From an uncultured Alphaproteobacteria bacterium (GTDB taxonomy: Bacteria > Pseudomonadota > Alphaproteobacteria > HIMB59 > GCA-002718135), in contig CACKRG010000003.1 in the NCBI GenBank assembly GCA_902602515.1, positions 62,001 through 126,000 of the forward strand: a DNA stretch of 64,000 nt. The letters are read 5' to 3'. Of this stretch, positions 17,500 through 26,547 are shown in pieces; position 1 is the stretch's first letter; every line of letters begins with the position of its first letter. The translations under genes and the position numbers were made by a program. The notes beneath the pieces are model-generated. The model saw only the letters and a list, made by a program, of their open reading frames with translations. It made no database searches and was not told the DNA's origin.

Positions 17500-18839
17500 T
17501 ATCTATCATGCATATAATTTGAAATACCAGTTCTTAGTTTTTCAATAATCTCATCGATATGTTTTTTTTCACAGATGAAAGGTGGTGCAACAATTAAACA
17601 ATCTCCTGTTGCTTTAAGACTTAAACCAGCTTCAAATAATTTTTTAAAACATGCATAACCAGCTTTACCTAAACGCTCATCCATCTTGATATCAATTCCA
17701 CCCATCATTCCATAACCTCTAATATCGGTTATTATATCAAGGTCTTTTAATGAAAATAAACCATCTAAAAAATAGGGTGACATATCTTTTGCTCTTTCAA
17801 AGAGATTTTCTTTTTCAATAATATCCTGCATAGCAAGACCTGCAGCCATTGAAACAGGGATAGCAGAATAGGTGTATCCGTGAAAAAATTCTATTGCACC
17901 TGTAGGAGACGCGTCAACAATAGTGTCATATATATGATCTCTAGATGCAACAGCTCCTAATGGAACAACTCCGTTGGTTATTGCTTTAGCCATTGTCATT
18001 ATATCAGGACAAACATCAAATGCTTGAGCTCCAAATGGTGCGCCCATTCTACCCCAACCAGTTATAACTTCGTCAAAAATTAAAAGTATTCCGTGCTTGT
18101 TACATATTTCTCTCAAACGTTTTAAATATCCTTTTGGTGGCACTAGAGTACCTGTTGATCCAGCTACAGGTTCAACAATACATGCTGCGATATTTTCTGC
18201 TCCTATATTACCAGCTATTCTCTCTAAATCATCTGCAAGGTCAGCTCCGGTTTCTGGTTCACCTTTTATAAAAAGATTTTCTGGTAAATGAGTATGTCTT
18301 AAATGATGTACATTGGGCATCAAAATATTTGAAAATGTTTTTCTATTTGCAATCATACCTCCGACAGAAATTCCACCAATGTTCATACCGTGATAACCAC
18401 GTTCTCTGCCAACAATATGAGATCTATGGCCCTCACCTTTTGCTTTGAAATATGCAATGGCTGTTTTTATTGCAGTTTCAACTGCTGAAGATCCACAGAT
18501 TGTGAAAAATATTTTATTTAAATCCTCTGGAGTGTGTTTTGAAACCTTTCTGGCCAAATCAAATGAGCCTCCAAAACCTTGCTGAAAAGGTTGAACATAG
18601 TCTAATTGTTCTAACTGGTTTGAAACTGCTTCACGAATTTCTGGTCGTGAATGACCAGCTGGACTACAAAATAAACCCGAGCTAGCATCGATTAGCTTAT
18701 TTCCATAATGATCTGTATAATAAACTCCTTCAGCCTTAACCATTAATCTTGGACTATTTTTATAGTCTCTATTTGAAGTAAATGGCATCCAATGTTCTTC
18801 AAGAGAGTTAGGTATTTCGGTTCTTTTTTCTAAGTCCAT
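17499..18839 (-). CDS. Omega-amino acid:pyruvate aminotransferase (class III)
   Basis: This PLP enzyme (446 aa) resembles beta-alanine:pyruvate aminotransferases from its opening 'LEEHWMPFTSNR' through FTICGSSAVETAIKTA, the conserved aspartate in LLIFDEVITGWGRMG, and the PLP lysine in MTMAKAITNG. Family members transfer the amino group of beta-alanine, taurine or similar omega-amines to pyruvate, forming L-alanine. The coupled ald gene downstream fits this. Taurine use would yield sulfoacetaldehyde, the Xsc substrate. Beta-alanine is closer by overall sequence; the substrate is not decided. Confidence 0.88.
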   Translation of the reverse strand: MDLEKRTEIPNSLEEHWMPFTSNRDYKNSPRLMVKAEGVYYTDHYGNKLIDASSGLFCSPAGHSRPEIREAVSNQLEQLDYVQPFQQGFGGSFDLARKVSKHTPEDLNKIFFTICGSSAVETAIKTAIAYFKAKGEGHRSHIVGRERGYHGMNIGGISVGGMIANRKTFSNILMPNVHHLRHTHLPENLFIKGEPETGADLADDLERIAGNIGAENIAACIVEPVAGSTGTLVPPKGYLKRLREICNKHGILLIFDEVITGWGRMGAPFGAQAFDVCPDIMTMAKAITNGVVPLGAVASRDHIYDTIVDASPTGAIEFFHGYTYSAIPVSMAAGLAMQDIIEKENLFERAKDMSPYFLDGLFSLKDLDIITDIRGYGMMGGIDIKMDERLGKAGYACFKKLFEAGLSLKATGDCLIVAPPFICEKKHIDEIIEKLRTGISNYMHDR

Positions 18840-18957
18840 TTTTTTCCTTTTTTTTAATTGAGTATATGAAAATTAAGCTAATTCAAAGAATATTTCTTCT
18901 TTGAAAGAGAAATATCATAGGAAAAAATGTAGCAGTGGTATAGAGAGAATACCAAAT

Positions 18958-19857
18958 ATGAGCACATTACCAGAAGATCTTAAAAGCAAAGCTTTAGAGA
19001 CTCCTAACATACCAGTAGCTGTAGTATGCCCCAATCAAGAAAGCATCCTATCAGCTGTAATTGAAGCTAAAAATATGAACCTAATCGATCCAACTTTAAT
19101 CGGAAATAAGAGTTTAATTGCTGAAACTGCAAAAAATTTAAGTTTAGATATTACAAATTTTGATATTGTCGAAGCAAAGGATGAAGAAGATAGTGCCTCA
19201 GTTGCTTGTCAAATGTCCAATGAAAATAGAAGTAAAATCATAATTAAAGGAAATCTTCATACTGATATTTTAATGCGTTCTTATCTAAAAAAAGAATTTA
19301 ATTTACTTGATGGCAGAAGATTAAGTCATATTTGGCATATGACTGCTCCACAACTTAAAAAACCTTTTTTTATTACTGATGGTGCCCTGAATGTTTTACC
19401 AAGAGTTGATATAAAATTACAGATTCTTAAAAATGCTGTTCAGTTTTGTAATAAACTAAATATTAAAAAACCAAAAGTTGCAATTTTATCAGGTACAGAA
19501 GATCCAATTGAAAGTATGCCAAGTTCAATTGATGCCAAAAAAGTTATGGAACTTGCTTTTGAAGAAAACATTAATGCATTTATTCATGGTCCACTAGCTT
19601 TTGATAATGCTGTTTCTGAGGAAGCAGCTACAATAAAAGGCATTAAAAACGATGTTGCTGGTGATGCTGATGTGTTATTAGTACCTAATTTAGAAACTGG
19701 AAATTCTTTATCTAAAATAATGGTTTATTTTATGAACGCATGTGCTGCAGGAATAGTAATTGGTGGTAAAATACCAGTTGTGGTGCCAAGCAGAGCTGAT
19801 AGTAAAAATTCTAAACTTGCATCAATTATGGCAGCTGTTGTAGCGGCAAATAACTAA
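18958..19857 (+). CDS. pta: Phosphate acetyltransferase (acetyl/butyryl transferase family)
   Basis: This is the short form of the phosphotransacetylase family, transferring an acyl group between CoA and phosphate. The C-terminal region ends in DVLLVPNLETGNSLSK, MNACAAGIVIGGKIPVVVPSR, typical of Pta/Ptb. The track begins at 18901 with a basic stretch that does not look like the family; I prefer the ATG at 18958 (MSTLPEDLKSK). In sulfonate degraders Pta turns the acetyl phosphate formed by Xsc into acetyl-CoA, which suits the xsc gene at 39-41 kb. Butyryl transfer is an alternative. Confidence 0.82.
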   Translation: MSTLPEDLKSKALETPNIPVAVVCPNQESILSAVIEAKNMNLIDPTLIGNKSLIAETAKNLSLDITNFDIVEAKDEEDSASVACQMSNENRSKIIIKGNLHTDILMRSYLKKEFNLLDGRRLSHIWHMTAPQLKKPFFITDGALNVLPRVDIKLQILKNAVQFCNKLNIKKPKVAILSGTEDPIESMPSSIDAKKVMELAFEENINAFIHGPLAFDNAVSEEAATIKGIKNDVAGDADVLLVPNLETGNSLSKIMVYFMNACAAGIVIGGKIPVVVPSRADSKNSKLASIMAAVVAANN

Positions 19858-19880
19858 TTAATAAATAAATTTTAAGTCAG

Positions 19881-20738
19881 ATGCTTTTGAGACATTATTT
19901 TTTAATTTTAATAATTACTTTTTTATTTGGAAGTGCCTACCCAGTTCAAAAAGTTATTTTTAATGAAAATGTACCCCCATTATTAATGGGAAGTTTAAGA
20001 ATGTTAGTAGTTTTTATATGCCTTTCACCTTTTTGGAGATTTCGAATTCCTGAAAAAAAATACTGGCTACCCCTTCTCTTTTTTTCGATCTCTATGGGTT
20101 TTTTAGCAAATGTCTTTATGACATTATCTTTAAATGAAGCAAATATAGTTTCTCCAATTATTATTGGTTCTCAACTGGCTGTACCCTTTGCAATATTATT
20201 AAGCTCATTTTTTTTAAAAGAGAAAGTAAGTATTAAAAAATGGGTGCTTATTTTTATCTCTTTTTTTGGCATTATTTTATTAGGCTTTGACCCATTAATA
20301 AGAAATGAAATTTTTGCGTTATTCTTAATTACGTTAATGGCATTCTTCTATGCTAGCGCACAAGTATTTTCAAGGTACCTAAAAGATTTAGAAGTTACTC
20401 TCACAAATGCGGTAATGGGACTAGTTGGATTTGTATTACTAATTATTTCATCATCAATTTTTGAAGGACAAACAATAAACGAAATAAAAAATATTAGTTT
20501 TCAGTCATGGTTATTAATATTGCATTCAGGTATATTTGTGTCAATTGCTGCACACATGTCGATGTTTTATTTGTATAGGATGTATCCTGTTAATAGAGTA
20601 TTTCCATTTTACGCTTTATTTCCTGTATTTGGTGTGTTGTTAACATTTATGATTTTTTATGAAATACCAACTTTAATTACTTTTATTGGTGGTGTAATCG
20701 TAATCGTAGCAACTTATTTTATAAATAAAGAAAATTAA
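19881..20738 (+). CDS. EamA/DMT-family transporter
   Basis: This 285-residue membrane protein has about ten hydrophobic segments and an internal repeat, with family features such as FLFGSAYPVQK in helix one and GSQLAVPFAILLSSFFLKEKV closing the first half. It follows pta by 23 nt on the same strand and is convergent with the SDR gene. The substrate is unknown; metabolite or amino-acid export is the usual role of the family. Confidence 0.85.
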   Translation: MLLRHYFLILIITFLFGSAYPVQKVIFNENVPPLLMGSLRMLVVFICLSPFWRFRIPEKKYWLPLLFFSISMGFLANVFMTLSLNEANIVSPIIIGSQLAVPFAILLSSFFLKEKVSIKKWVLIFISFFGIILLGFDPLIRNEIFALFLITLMAFFYASAQVFSRYLKDLEVTLTNAVMGLVGFVLLIISSSIFEGQTINEIKNISFQSWLLILHSGIFVSIAAHMSMFYLYRMYPVNRVFPFYALFPVFGVLLTFMIFYEIPTLITFIGGVIVIVATYFINKEN

Positions 20739-20745
20739 ATTTTGA

Positions 20746-21513
20746 TTATTTAGCTGTCCATCCTCCATCAATTACTAGTGATGAACCAGTCATCATTGAT
20801 GCAGCATCTGAAGCAAGATAGACTACAGCACTAGCAATATCACTTTCTGTTGCTACTTTTCCTAAAGGTATGTTTTCAATTACAGATTTTTTAAAACTTT
20901 TATCTTTAAAAAATTTTTTGACCATTGGGGTTTCCACAAATGTAGGACAAACAGAATTAACTCTAATGTTGTGCTTAGCCAAATCAATAGCCATCCCTTT
21001 GGTAAGACCTTCAACACCAAACTTAGTCATATTATAAACACTTCTAAGAGGAGCTCCTACTTTACCTAACTGAGAAGAAATGTTTATTATTGATCCACCA
21101 ATTTTTTTTCTATTTTTTGATTTAAGCATAACTTTTGTAGCTAATTGAGCAATATCGAATGATGCTTTAATATTAAGATCAACCACTTCACTCATATCTT
21201 TTCTTTTAATTTTGGTGAAATATTCAGGTCTATTTGTGCCAGCATTATTTACTAAAATGTCTAATTTATTGATTTCAGAAAATATTTTTTTTATTTCTTT
21301 TAAATTAGTTACATCACACACATAATAACTACATTTCTTTTTGAGTTTTTTAATTTTGTTTTGAACAATTAAAAGATCTTTCTCTGTACGACTAAGAATT
21401 ATTACACTTGCGCCTGCTTCTGCTAACGCTATAGCACATGCTTTACCTATACCTTTGCCTGACCCTGTCACAAGAGCAGTCTTATTTTCTACATTAAAAT
21501 TTTTAAGAAACAT
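20746..21513 (-). CDS. Short-chain dehydrogenase/reductase (SDR)
   Basis: Classical SDR of 255 aa: the NAD(P) motif TGSGKGIG (residues 17-24), the NNAG element, the catalytic serine in IINISSQLG, and YNMTK (Tyr-x3-Lys). It ends SLVIDGGWTAK. It is the last gene of the minus-strand transporter unit (SBP, two permeases, HAD-like, SDR), lying 13 nt behind the HAD-like gene. It probably oxidises or reduces a sugar, polyol or hydroxy acid brought in by that transporter. Confidence 0.9.
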   Translation of the reverse strand: MFLKNFNVENKTALVTGSGKGIGKACAIALAEAGASVIILSRTEKDLLIVQNKIKKLKKKCSYYVCDVTNLKEIKKIFSEINKLDILVNNAGTNRPEYFTKIKRKDMSEVVDLNIKASFDIAQLATKVMLKSKNRKKIGGSIINISSQLGKVGAPLRSVYNMTKFGVEGLTKGMAIDLAKHNIRVNSVCPTFVETPMVKKFFKDKSFKKSVIENIPLGKVATESDIASAVVYLASDAASMMTGSSLVIDGGWTAK

Positions 21514-21526
21514 TTGATCTGATTAT

Positions 21527-22186
21527 TTACAATGAAAAAATAGATTGATCTAATAAATTCATTTTTTTAATACACATTTGAAAATTATCTTCTAAATGGT
21601 AATCACCTGGAAACCCAATACATTTAATTCCAGCATTTATGGCAGAATTGCTACTTTCTTCAGTATCCTCTATTGCAAGACAATCTTCTGGCTGTAAATT
21701 TAATTTATCTAATGTAACTTTATAAATTTCTGGATGTGGTTTTTCATTTTTTACAAATGATTTATTACCAATGAATTCAAATTCTTCTTTTGAAATTTGA
21801 CCTGAAAGACTTTCAAATACTGCATCGACATTATTTAAAGTTGTAGAGGTTGAGAAAGCAAGTTTAATATTATTATCTTTTGTATACTTAATTATTTCAT
21901 CAACGCTCTTTCTTAATTTTTGTTTATTCTGAATAATGAACGAGCTAAAGATTTCTGTTTTTCTATTTCTAATTTGTGAAGCATTTACATTAACATTATT
22001 TTTTTCAGCAAAATCTTCTACCCTTTTTGTCCCCCCAGATTTTTTTAACAAAATTTTATAGTCTTGCTCATCCCAATACCAATCAAGTCCAGCTTCTTTA
22101 AAAGCTTCATTAAATGCGTTACGTTGAATGTTAGAAGATTCAATTAGTGTCCCAATAGATCCAAATAGAAGTGCTTTATATTTCAT
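21527..22186 (-). CDS. HAD-like protein of the CbbY/beta-phosphoglucomutase group lacking the catalytic aspartates
   Basis: The overall pattern is that of a HAD-IA hydrolase: an N-terminal motif, a helical cap, motif II in LAFSTSTT, motif III lysine in KNEKPHPEIY and motif IV LAIEDTEES. But motif I, normally DxDGT, reads FGSIGTL (residues 8-14), so both the nucleophilic and the acid/base aspartates are missing. The coding sequence is otherwise intact. It could be a regulatory or binding protein, or have a different reaction. It sits between the MalG-type permease and the SDR. Confidence 0.8.
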   Translation of the reverse strand: MKYKALLFGSIGTLIESSNIQRNAFNEAFKEAGLDWYWDEQDYKILLKKSGGTKRVEDFAEKNNVNVNASQIRNRKTEIFSSFIIQNKQKLRKSVDEIIKYTKDNNIKLAFSTSTTLNNVDAVFESLSGQISKEEFEFIGNKSFVKNEKPHPEIYKVTLDKLNLQPEDCLAIEDTEESSNSAINAGIKCIGFPGDYHLEDNFQMCIKKMNLLDQSIFSL

Positions 22187-22204
22187 AAGATTAGAAATTT
22201 ATTA

Positions 22205-23086
22205 TTAACCTTTTACTGCTCCAGCAGTTAAACCACTTATTAATTGTCTTTGGAAAAACATGATTATCATAAAAAGTGGTGCTGTTGCTGAAACAACACT
22301 TGAGACTGCCCACATATAATTTCCACTATGTTCAATAGTACCCAAATAAGCATTAATTTTAGGAACCATTGTATAATTCTGCTGATTTAAAAGAAGTGAA
22401 GTAACTGTAAAATCATTATAGGCTAACATCATACTGAATAAACCTGCTGTAACAACTCCAGGCCACATAACAGGCATTATAACAAAGCGAAACGCTTGAA
22501 AATATGAACAGCCATCAATTAGTGCGCTTTCATCTAACTCTTTAGGAACTGTTTTAAAGAAGGAATAAAGTAACCATAATGTAAAGGGTTGATTGATTGC
22601 AACTAAAACAATTATGGTAGTTGGAAGTATGCCCCAAACGTTCAATTGGAAGAAAGGAAACAGATAACCAGAAACTAGCGTAATGTGTGGCATCGCTCTA
22701 AAAATCAACGCAGCTATTAAAATCCAAAAAGTATATTTATATGTCGATCTAGACAATGCATAAGCACCTAATGTTCCTAAAAATAAAGAGATCGTAACAA
22801 CTGAAACAGTAATAATAATTGTATTCATTGTAGCTTTCCAAAATTCACCTTCAGTCCAAGACTCTACATATGCTTTAACTGTAGAAGTATCCCCTGTTTC
22901 AATCAAAGTATTAACTCCTGTGACTGCAAACATCCAATCAGCTCTTGAGAAAAAGTCGGCTTTTACTTTAAATGATCCCCAAAAAGTCCATATAAAAGGG
23001 AACACAGAAACAATTAACCAAGCAAGAATAAAAAAACTATTTATTAAAATTAGTTGTTTTGAGTATCTGTTAATTTTTGATTCCAT
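22205..23086 (-). CDS. Sugar ABC transporter permease, MalG type
   Basis: Carbohydrate-uptake-1 permease of 293 aa with six predicted membrane segments. The coupling motif near residue 190 reads ELDESALIDGCSYFQAFRFV (EAA-x3-G-x9-I-x-LP class, with 'VIMPVMWPG' following). It starts 1 nt after the MalF-type gene stop. It forms the membrane channel with the partner permease. No ATPase gene is adjacent. Confidence 0.92.
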   Translation of the reverse strand: MESKINRYSKQLILINSFFILAWLIVSVFPFIWTFWGSFKVKADFFSRADWMFAVTGVNTLIETGDTSTVKAYVESWTEGEFWKATMNTIIITVSVVTISLFLGTLGAYALSRSTYKYTFWILIAALIFRAMPHITLVSGYLFPFFQLNVWGILPTTIIVLVAINQPFTLWLLYSFFKTVPKELDESALIDGCSYFQAFRFVIMPVMWPGVVTAGLFSMMLAYNDFTVTSLLLNQQNYTMVPKINAYLGTIEHSGNYMWAVSSVVSATAPLFMIIMFFQRQLISGLTAGAVKG

Positions 23087-23087
23087 A

Positions 23088-24116
23088 TTATCTTTCTGTC
23101 CTAAATTCTCTCCATGTTCTTATAAGTACTGGTGTTAGTAGGATAGCTACACCAATGATAGTTAACATAGATGTTGCTCCTGCAGACCCAAATAACATTT
23201 TGTTTTCACTTCTTAAGTCATTATAAATCATCCAAGAAAGTGATTGAGCAACTCCTTCAGCAGCAAACCCAATTATTGGCTCAAGAACTCTAAAATTATC
23301 CATGAGACAAATTAATATAATAAATGTTGCTACCGGATAAAGATGTGGAATAACAATATGTCTGACTCGTTCATATCTTGAGGCACCATCTATGATCGCT
23401 GCTTCAATTGGATCTTGAGGAACAGTTTGTAATGCAGCATAAAAGACAACAAAAGCAAATGGTGTATTATGCCAAATCCCATAAATAATCAGAGTAATCC
23501 AAGTCAATTGACTTGAGGACTTTAGTGATAGGTTTGGATCATCAAATAAGAATTGAATAAATGAACCTAATATTCCCTTAGCATCTATCATCCAAAATAA
23601 AACGAGAGATCCAATCAATGGTGTTACAATCATAGGAAGTATAACACCAAAAATGGTTGGGCCTTTTAAACTTTTTGTAATTGTATTTACACTTAAAGCA
23701 ACGATGAACCCTAAAACTACAACTGGTGGTGTAACGGCAAAACAAAATGTAAGTGTAAATAAAAGTGCTTTGTAAAAAGGTAAATTTAGTAAGATATCCG
23801 TAAACTCAGCCATAGATGAGGAATTAGTCCAGGCCTCTTTAATTTCATCAAAAGCCAAATGGTTTCTATCGCCGTATGTTCCTAAACCATTGAATCTTCC
23901 AAGAGGCTGTTCTTCTTGTAATTTTGTTGTTGCTTCAATATCAACTTTTGTTTCTGTTTTACATCCAAATGGATCACATTTTTCTACTTCCATTAAAATT
24001 TGTTCAGGCTCAATATGAAGAGATTGAAAAAAACTAGAAATAATTGGAAGGCCAATAAATAATAGCATTGCCAATCCACTTGGAAAGAAGAACCAAAAAA
24101 ATGTTCTGTGGGGCAT
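23088..24116 (-). CDS. Sugar ABC transporter permease, MalF type
   Basis: Permease of 342 aa with the coupling motif DPIEAAIIDGASRYERVRHI and IPHLYP. Between the first and second membrane helices it has a soluble stretch of about 90 residues that includes CDPFGCKTET, two cysteines that may form a periplasmic disulfide. It lies 66 nt behind the binding-protein gene, separated by a strong stem-loop. Confidence 0.92.
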   Translation of the reverse strand: MPHRTFFWFFFPSGLAMLLFIGLPIISSFFQSLHIEPEQILMEVEKCDPFGCKTETKVDIEATTKLQEEQPLGRFNGLGTYGDRNHLAFDEIKEAWTNSSSMAEFTDILLNLPFYKALLFTLTFCFAVTPPVVVLGFIVALSVNTITKSLKGPTIFGVILPMIVTPLIGSLVLFWMIDAKGILGSFIQFLFDDPNLSLKSSSQLTWITLIIYGIWHNTPFAFVVFYAALQTVPQDPIEAAIIDGASRYERVRHIVIPHLYPVATFIILICLMDNFRVLEPIIGFAAEGVAQSLSWMIYNDLRSENKMLFGSAGATSMLTIIGVAILLTPVLIRTWREFRTER

Positions 24117-24134
24117 CTATTTCTTACTAAAAAA

Positions 24135-24162
24135 AAAGTGGAACATAATAATGTTCCACTTT
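24135..24162 (-). terminator. Stem-loop behind the sugar binding-protein gene
   Basis: A perfect 12-bp stem (AAAGTGGAACAT with ATGTTCCACTTT) closes a 4-nt loop. Read on the minus strand it runs into about nine uridines, a textbook intrinsic terminator. It lies between the SBP and the MalF-type permease, so it likely lowers permease transcription relative to the SBP. Confidence 0.85.
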
Positions 24163-24182
24163 ATCATAAATATTTATAGGAT

Positions 24183-25418
24183 TTATAGAAAACCTTGCTC
24201 AGTAGCTTTTGCTACGTAAGCAGCTTCTACATCCGCTAATGCTTTTTCAGCAGACTCATTTCCTTGAAGGAATTCAACAAGTTCTGTACTCAAAGCACCA
24301 TGTAATAGACTCATGTATGGTAAGCTTGGGTAAGGTGTTGCACCTCTGTTAGCAGCGTCAACAACTGGTCCTGCTGTATCTCCAGGCGAATAACCATCAA
24401 TCAACCAAATTGTTGCATTTGGATTAGCATTTGCCATTTCTGTTGAAGTTGCTGCACCTAAAAGAGCTCTAAAAGATGCTTCTGCATTTACATCAGAAGT
24501 ATTTGTTGCAATTCCAAATCCATCCCACCATAGAGTTGTTGCTGGTTTACTTCCACCACCTACAGATGGAGAAGGAGCTAATCTAGTATCAGCTTTAATT
24601 GCTTGATCACCTTCGTCATCTAACAATGAAGCTGCGCCTGAATTCCAGATGTGCATTAATGCTACATTACCAGACTCCCATTCTTCTTTAACTGCATTTG
24701 TATCTTGAGTTAAGAAATCAGGGTTACTTACTTCGGTTAATCTTTTAAGCATGTTAAGAGCAGCTACACCTTTAGCATTATTTACACTAACTTCAGCTGT
24801 TCCAGCTTTAAAGAAATCACCTCCGTGACCAAGGTACATGTTTACAAACTCTTGACCTAGGTTCCATCCAGATTTGAAAGCACCAGCATATGGGTTAGCC
24901 ATTTTACCAGAAGCTTTAATTTTTTCTGCAGCCGCAATTACCTCTTCATATGTTGAAGGAACTGCGATACCTAAATCATTAAGAATACTTTCTCTGTACC
25001 AAAGATGTTGAGCATTAGCCATAAATGCTACTGCATAGATTTTACCATCAATCACAATTTTTTGATTGTCTTGTAATGCACTTCCGTATTTAGCAACTAA
25101 ATCATCAAGTGGACGAATTAAGTTATCATTCATTAAAGTCGTGATTGAACCATTAGTTACAAGTTTAGCAGAGAACTCAGCTGGGTTAGCTGATAGTGCT
25201 GCTACTTGTAGTTTGTTATGATCAACTGAATGAGTTACAGAAAAATCTGCATCAGGTCCTGCACAACTTTTTACTTCATCCATGAAAATTCTGTATGTTG
25301 TAAATTCGTTTGCTAGAATCTTTATTGATCCATCTGTTACTCCACAAGGCGAGTGCCCATCGGCATATGCACCTGTGCTAACAAATGTGAACAATAGAGC
25401 TATTAATAGTTTTTTCAT
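24183..25418 (-). CDS. Family 1 extracellular solute-binding protein (sugar ABC transporter)
   Basis: Periplasmic binding protein of 411 aa with a signal peptide (MKKLLIALLFTFVSTGAYADG). The SBP_bac_1 fold is suggested by IDGKIYAVAFMANAQHLWYR, WNLGQEFVNMYLGHGGDFF and WESGNVALMHIWNSG. It probably binds a sugar, sugar acid or polyol. A purine-rich AAGGGGAAAT lies just before the start. A plausible promoter (TTGCAT, 16 bp, TATAAA) and a perfect palindrome sit in its leader, and it is divergent from the LacI-type gene. Confidence 0.92.
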   Translation of the reverse strand: MKKLLIALLFTFVSTGAYADGHSPCGVTDGSIKILANEFTTYRIFMDEVKSCAGPDADFSVTHSVDHNKLQVAALSANPAEFSAKLVTNGSITTLMNDNLIRPLDDLVAKYGSALQDNQKIVIDGKIYAVAFMANAQHLWYRESILNDLGIAVPSTYEEVIAAAEKIKASGKMANPYAGAFKSGWNLGQEFVNMYLGHGGDFFKAGTAEVSVNNAKGVAALNMLKRLTEVSNPDFLTQDTNAVKEEWESGNVALMHIWNSGAASLLDDEGDQAIKADTRLAPSPSVGGGSKPATTLWWDGFGIATNTSDVNAEASFRALLGAATSTEMANANPNATIWLIDGYSPGDTAGPVVDAANRGATPYPSLPYMSLLHGALSTELVEFLQGNESAEKALADVEAAYVAKATEQGFL

Positions 25419-25440
25419 ATATTTCCCCTTATTAATAAAG

Positions 25441-25453
25441 TGTGAAATTCACA
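25441..25453. promoter_or_regulatory. Palindrome TGTGAAATTCACA in the SBP leader
   Basis: A perfect 13-bp odd palindrome (TGTGAA-A-TTCACA). It lies between the predicted SBP -10 box and the SBP start codon, where a bound repressor would block transcription. It differs from the 18-bp repeat shared by the three divergent promoters, so it may serve another regulator or a second LacI-type site. Confidence 0.5.
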
Positions 25454-25468
25454 TTTAAGTATAAATCC

Positions 25469-25496
25469 TTTATATTAGTATTAAAAAATAATGCAA
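25469..25496 (-). promoter_or_regulatory. Predicted promoter of the sugar ABC operon
   Basis: On the minus strand TTGCAT (25491-25496) and TATAAA (25469-25474) are separated by 16 bp, a good sigma-70 type match. The expected start site is about 45 nt before the SBP ATG. Confidence 0.5.
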
Positions 25497-25505
25497 TAAT
25501 ATGAA

Positions 25506-25534
25506 TTGATATTCAAGATTTTGAATATTAAAAT
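25506..25534 (+). promoter_or_regulatory. Predicted promoter of the LacI-family gene
   Basis: TTGATA (25506-25511) and TAAAAT (25529-25534) are separated by 17 bp. The shared 18-bp inverted repeat fills the spacer between the two boxes, the arrangement expected for autorepression. GGGGGG at 25535-25540 could be the ribosome binding site. Confidence 0.5.
25510..25527. promoter_or_regulatory. Candidate operator 1, TATTCA-N6-TGAATA
   Basis: Perfect 6-bp arms around AGATTT. The same arms and spacing occur at 28157-28174 and 32359-32376. It lies between the divergent SBP and lacI-type genes and overlaps the predicted lacI-type promoter. Confidence 0.65.
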
Positions 25535-25547
25535 GGGGGGATAATTC

Positions 25548-26546
25548 ATGAGTTTTAAAAAGACTGCGACATCACAGGACGTAGCAAAACTAGCAGGAGT
25601 ATCCCAATCAGCTGTTTCTAGATGTTTTACTAAAGGTGCTAGCATTTCTAGTAGAACAAAGTTGAGAGTCTTGGAAGCAGCTAGAAAATTAAAATATAAA
25701 GCACCTAATATTTCTTCTAATTCAATATCTAATGATGATAGCGGATTAGTGGCTGTCATTTTACCTTACGTTACAAGCAGATATTATCCGGAAGTTTTAA
25801 TAGAGTTACATGAAGCACTTAGGAATGGGGGTTTTAGAATTTTATTAATTACGACTGATGATGGAGAGGAATTAGATGAAAAATTAATACAGCCATACTT
25901 AAAAGAAAAACTAACTGCAATAATATCAGCCACAAAACCTACTGAAAAATTTGTTGAAGACTGCAATCAAAAAAGAATACAGTTTATTGCCTATAATAGA
26001 AGTTGGAATATACCAACAATAAGTTCCGTTGCGTGTGATCACCGTCATGGAGGAGAAATAGTTGCTGAATATTTTACCAAAAAAAATCATAAAAATATTG
26101 GCCTTATTGAAGGACCAAAAGGATCTTTCGTTAGCGATGAGCGATGCAAAGGTTTTAAAAATTATCTTAAAAATAATAAAAAAGTTAAATTAAATATTGA
26201 AAAAGGTTTTTTTACTTATGAAGGTGGCTATCAAGCAACTGAAAAAATTTTTAATAAAAACATAAGTGCAATATTTTGTGCTGATGACACAATGGCATTT
26301 GGATGTTTAGATTATATTAAAAAAAATACTTCGTTAAAAACACCTTCTCAATTAGAAATTATAGGCTATGACGATATATCAATGTCATCTTGGGAGTCAT
26401 ATAACCTGACAACTGTCAGACAACCTATTAGACAAATGTCAAAACTAGCAACCCAATTAATAAATGAATATATTAAGGATCCAGATTTTGAACCTATAAA
26501 TCACATTGTACAAGGAAGACTTATAAAAAGAAAAACTACAAAATAA
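25548..26546 (+). CDS. LacI/GalR-family transcriptional regulator
   Basis: This 332-aa regulator has an N-terminal LacI helix-turn-helix (DVAKLAGVSQSAVSRCF, residues about 9-25), a hinge-helix segment VLEAARKLKY, and a periplasmic-binding-protein-like effector domain ending with TTVRQPIRQM. It is divergent from the sugar ABC operon and nearly touches the SnoaL operon (1 nt between stop codons). It is the only regulator in the 20.7-34.8 kb cluster and so the prime candidate to bind the three shared inverted repeats; its inducer is probably the imported compound. Confidence 0.93.
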   Translation: MSFKKTATSQDVAKLAGVSQSAVSRCFTKGASISSRTKLRVLEAARKLKYKAPNISSNSISNDDSGLVAVILPYVTSRYYPEVLIELHEALRNGGFRILLITTDDGEELDEKLIQPYLKEKLTAIISATKPTEKFVEDCNQKRIQFIAYNRSWNIPTISSVACDHRHGGEIVAEYFTKKNHKNIGLIEGPKGSFVSDERCKGFKNYLKNNKKVKLNIEKGFFTYEGGYQATEKIFNKNISAIFCADDTMAFGCLDYIKKNTSLKTPSQLEIIGYDDISMSSWESYNLTTVRQPIRQMSKLATQLINEYIKDPDFEPINHIVQGRLIKRKTTK

Positions 26547-26547
26547 T

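Noticed and set aside
25481-25759. Minus-strand ORF of 92 aa overlapping the LacI start
   Set aside because: It is antisense to the LacI helix-turn-helix and covers the predicted divergent promoters.
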